From Clostridia bacterium (GTDB lineage: Bacteria > Bacillota_A > Clostridia > Christensenellales > Aristaeellaceae), in assembly GCA_017430945.1 (NCBI GenBank), contig JAFRMB010000095.1:1-39093 (forward strand): a stretch of 39,093 bases of DNA. The letters run 5' to 3'. The number at the start of each line of letters is the position of its first letter. Position 1 is the first letter of the stretch. Positions 38,867 to 39,093 of this stretch are shown in pieces. The translations under genes and the position numbers were made by a program. Under the pieces are notes generated by a model, which did not search any database, had not been told where the DNA came from, and was given only the letters and a program-made list of their open reading frames with translations.

Positions 38867-39093
38867 ATGGCGCTTCTCGAATTGAAGAACATTTCCAAAA
38901 TATACGGCGAGCTGAAGGCGCTGGACAATGTCAGCATCCACGTGGACAAGGGGGAATGGGTGGCCATCATGGGTCCGTCCGGCTCCGGAAAATCCACGAT
39001 GATGAATATCATCGGCTGCATGGATAAGCCCACCAGGGGCGAGGTGCTGTTGGATGGCGAGGATATTTCCAGGCTCCCGGGCAAGCGGCTGAC
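38867..39093 (+). CDS. ABC transporter ATP-binding protein (LolD/MacB type), partial
   Basis: The first 75 codons of an ATPase that continues past the window. It has the A-loop Tyr in KIYGELKALDNV and Walker A GPSGSGKST, followed by MMNIIGCMDKPTRGEV, as in LolD/MacB ATPases. AAAGGAG lies seven bases before the ATG, and the start is two bases after the second permease stop. It should power the two FtsX-type permeases. Confidence 0.93.
   Translation, partial: MALLELKNISKIYGELKALDNVSIHVDKGEWVAIMGPSGSGKSTMMNIIGCMDKPTRGEVLLDGEDISRLPGKRL

Noticed and set aside
1..39093. TGA reassigned to Trp throughout the genome.
   Set aside because: Many complete genes in the window end with TGA at the expected family length, with the next ribosome binding site placed accordingly.

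Overview
The window looks like chromosomal DNA of a GC-rich, low-oxygen-adapted Firmicute (Clostridia, possibly a gut or rumen lineage). This is inferred from strong AGGAGG-type ribosome binding sites on nearly every gene, extended -10 promoters, an HxlR regulator, a LytS-type sensor/SpoIIE-type phosphatase, rubredoxin and flavodoxin redox proteins, and gene families typical of Clostridia (DUF1848, DUF5714, L-2-amino-thiazoline-4-carboxylate hydrolase-like proteins, DUF2318). No rRNA, tRNA, CRISPR array, integrase or transposase is visible.

Layout. (1) 130-2180, plus strand: an iron-dependent alcohol dehydrogenase and a chloramphenicol-acetyltransferase-like protein, each followed by a hairpin. 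(2) 2207-3893, minus strand: a small-protein operon headed by a LexA-type DNA-binding domain with no protease domain, then 41-aa and 58-aa proteins, a Sel1-repeat protein and a 45-aa protein. Its promoter is embedded in repeated GTACTTGAT half-sites. (3) 4061-9252, minus strand: a WYL regulator, a membrane SpoIIE-type phosphatase, a DUF1848 protein coupled to an unrecognised 53-aa protein, and an HxlR regulator. (4) 9394-14932, plus strand, divergent from hxlR: a redox group of glutathione peroxidase (frameshifted), metallo-beta-lactamase(MBL)-rubredoxin fusion, two flavodoxin-like proteins, radical SAM/SPASM protein, second MBL protein and DUF5714 protein. (5) 15295-31202, plus strand: a long, tightly packed gene train with four SAM methyltransferases, an MBL protein, a ZIP metal transporter, a ketopantoate-reductase-like protein, four alpha/beta hydrolases, several small membrane proteins and five divergent paralogues of the aminothiazoline-carboxylate hydrolase family. 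Several members carry single-base lesions. (6) 31313-32102, minus strand: AraC-type and DtxR-type regulators. (7) 32371-39093, plus strand, divergent: an iron uptake operon of FTR1 permease, P19/Tp34-like iron-binding protein, DUF2318 Fe-S membrane protein, two FtsX/MacB-type permeases (the second with an inserted FMN-binding domain) and the start of an ATPase gene.

How it fits together. The two regulators sit between the iron operon and the hydrolase/methyltransferase train. A dyad, TTAG-N6-CTAA, overlaps the iron operon promoter and is repeated just downstream of it; a one-mismatch copy lies in the regulator promoter, and another perfect copy lies just upstream of the first gene of the train. 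A 17-bp direct repeat with 22-bp period, as expected for an AraC-family activator, abuts the -35 of the iron operon. My main hypothesis is that the DtxR-like protein coordinates iron import and the hydrolase/methyltransferase train as one metal-responsive regulon, and that the iron importer includes an extracytoplasmic flavin/Fe-S redox module. The family calls are from recognisable motifs; the regulon and the substrate of the train are inference.
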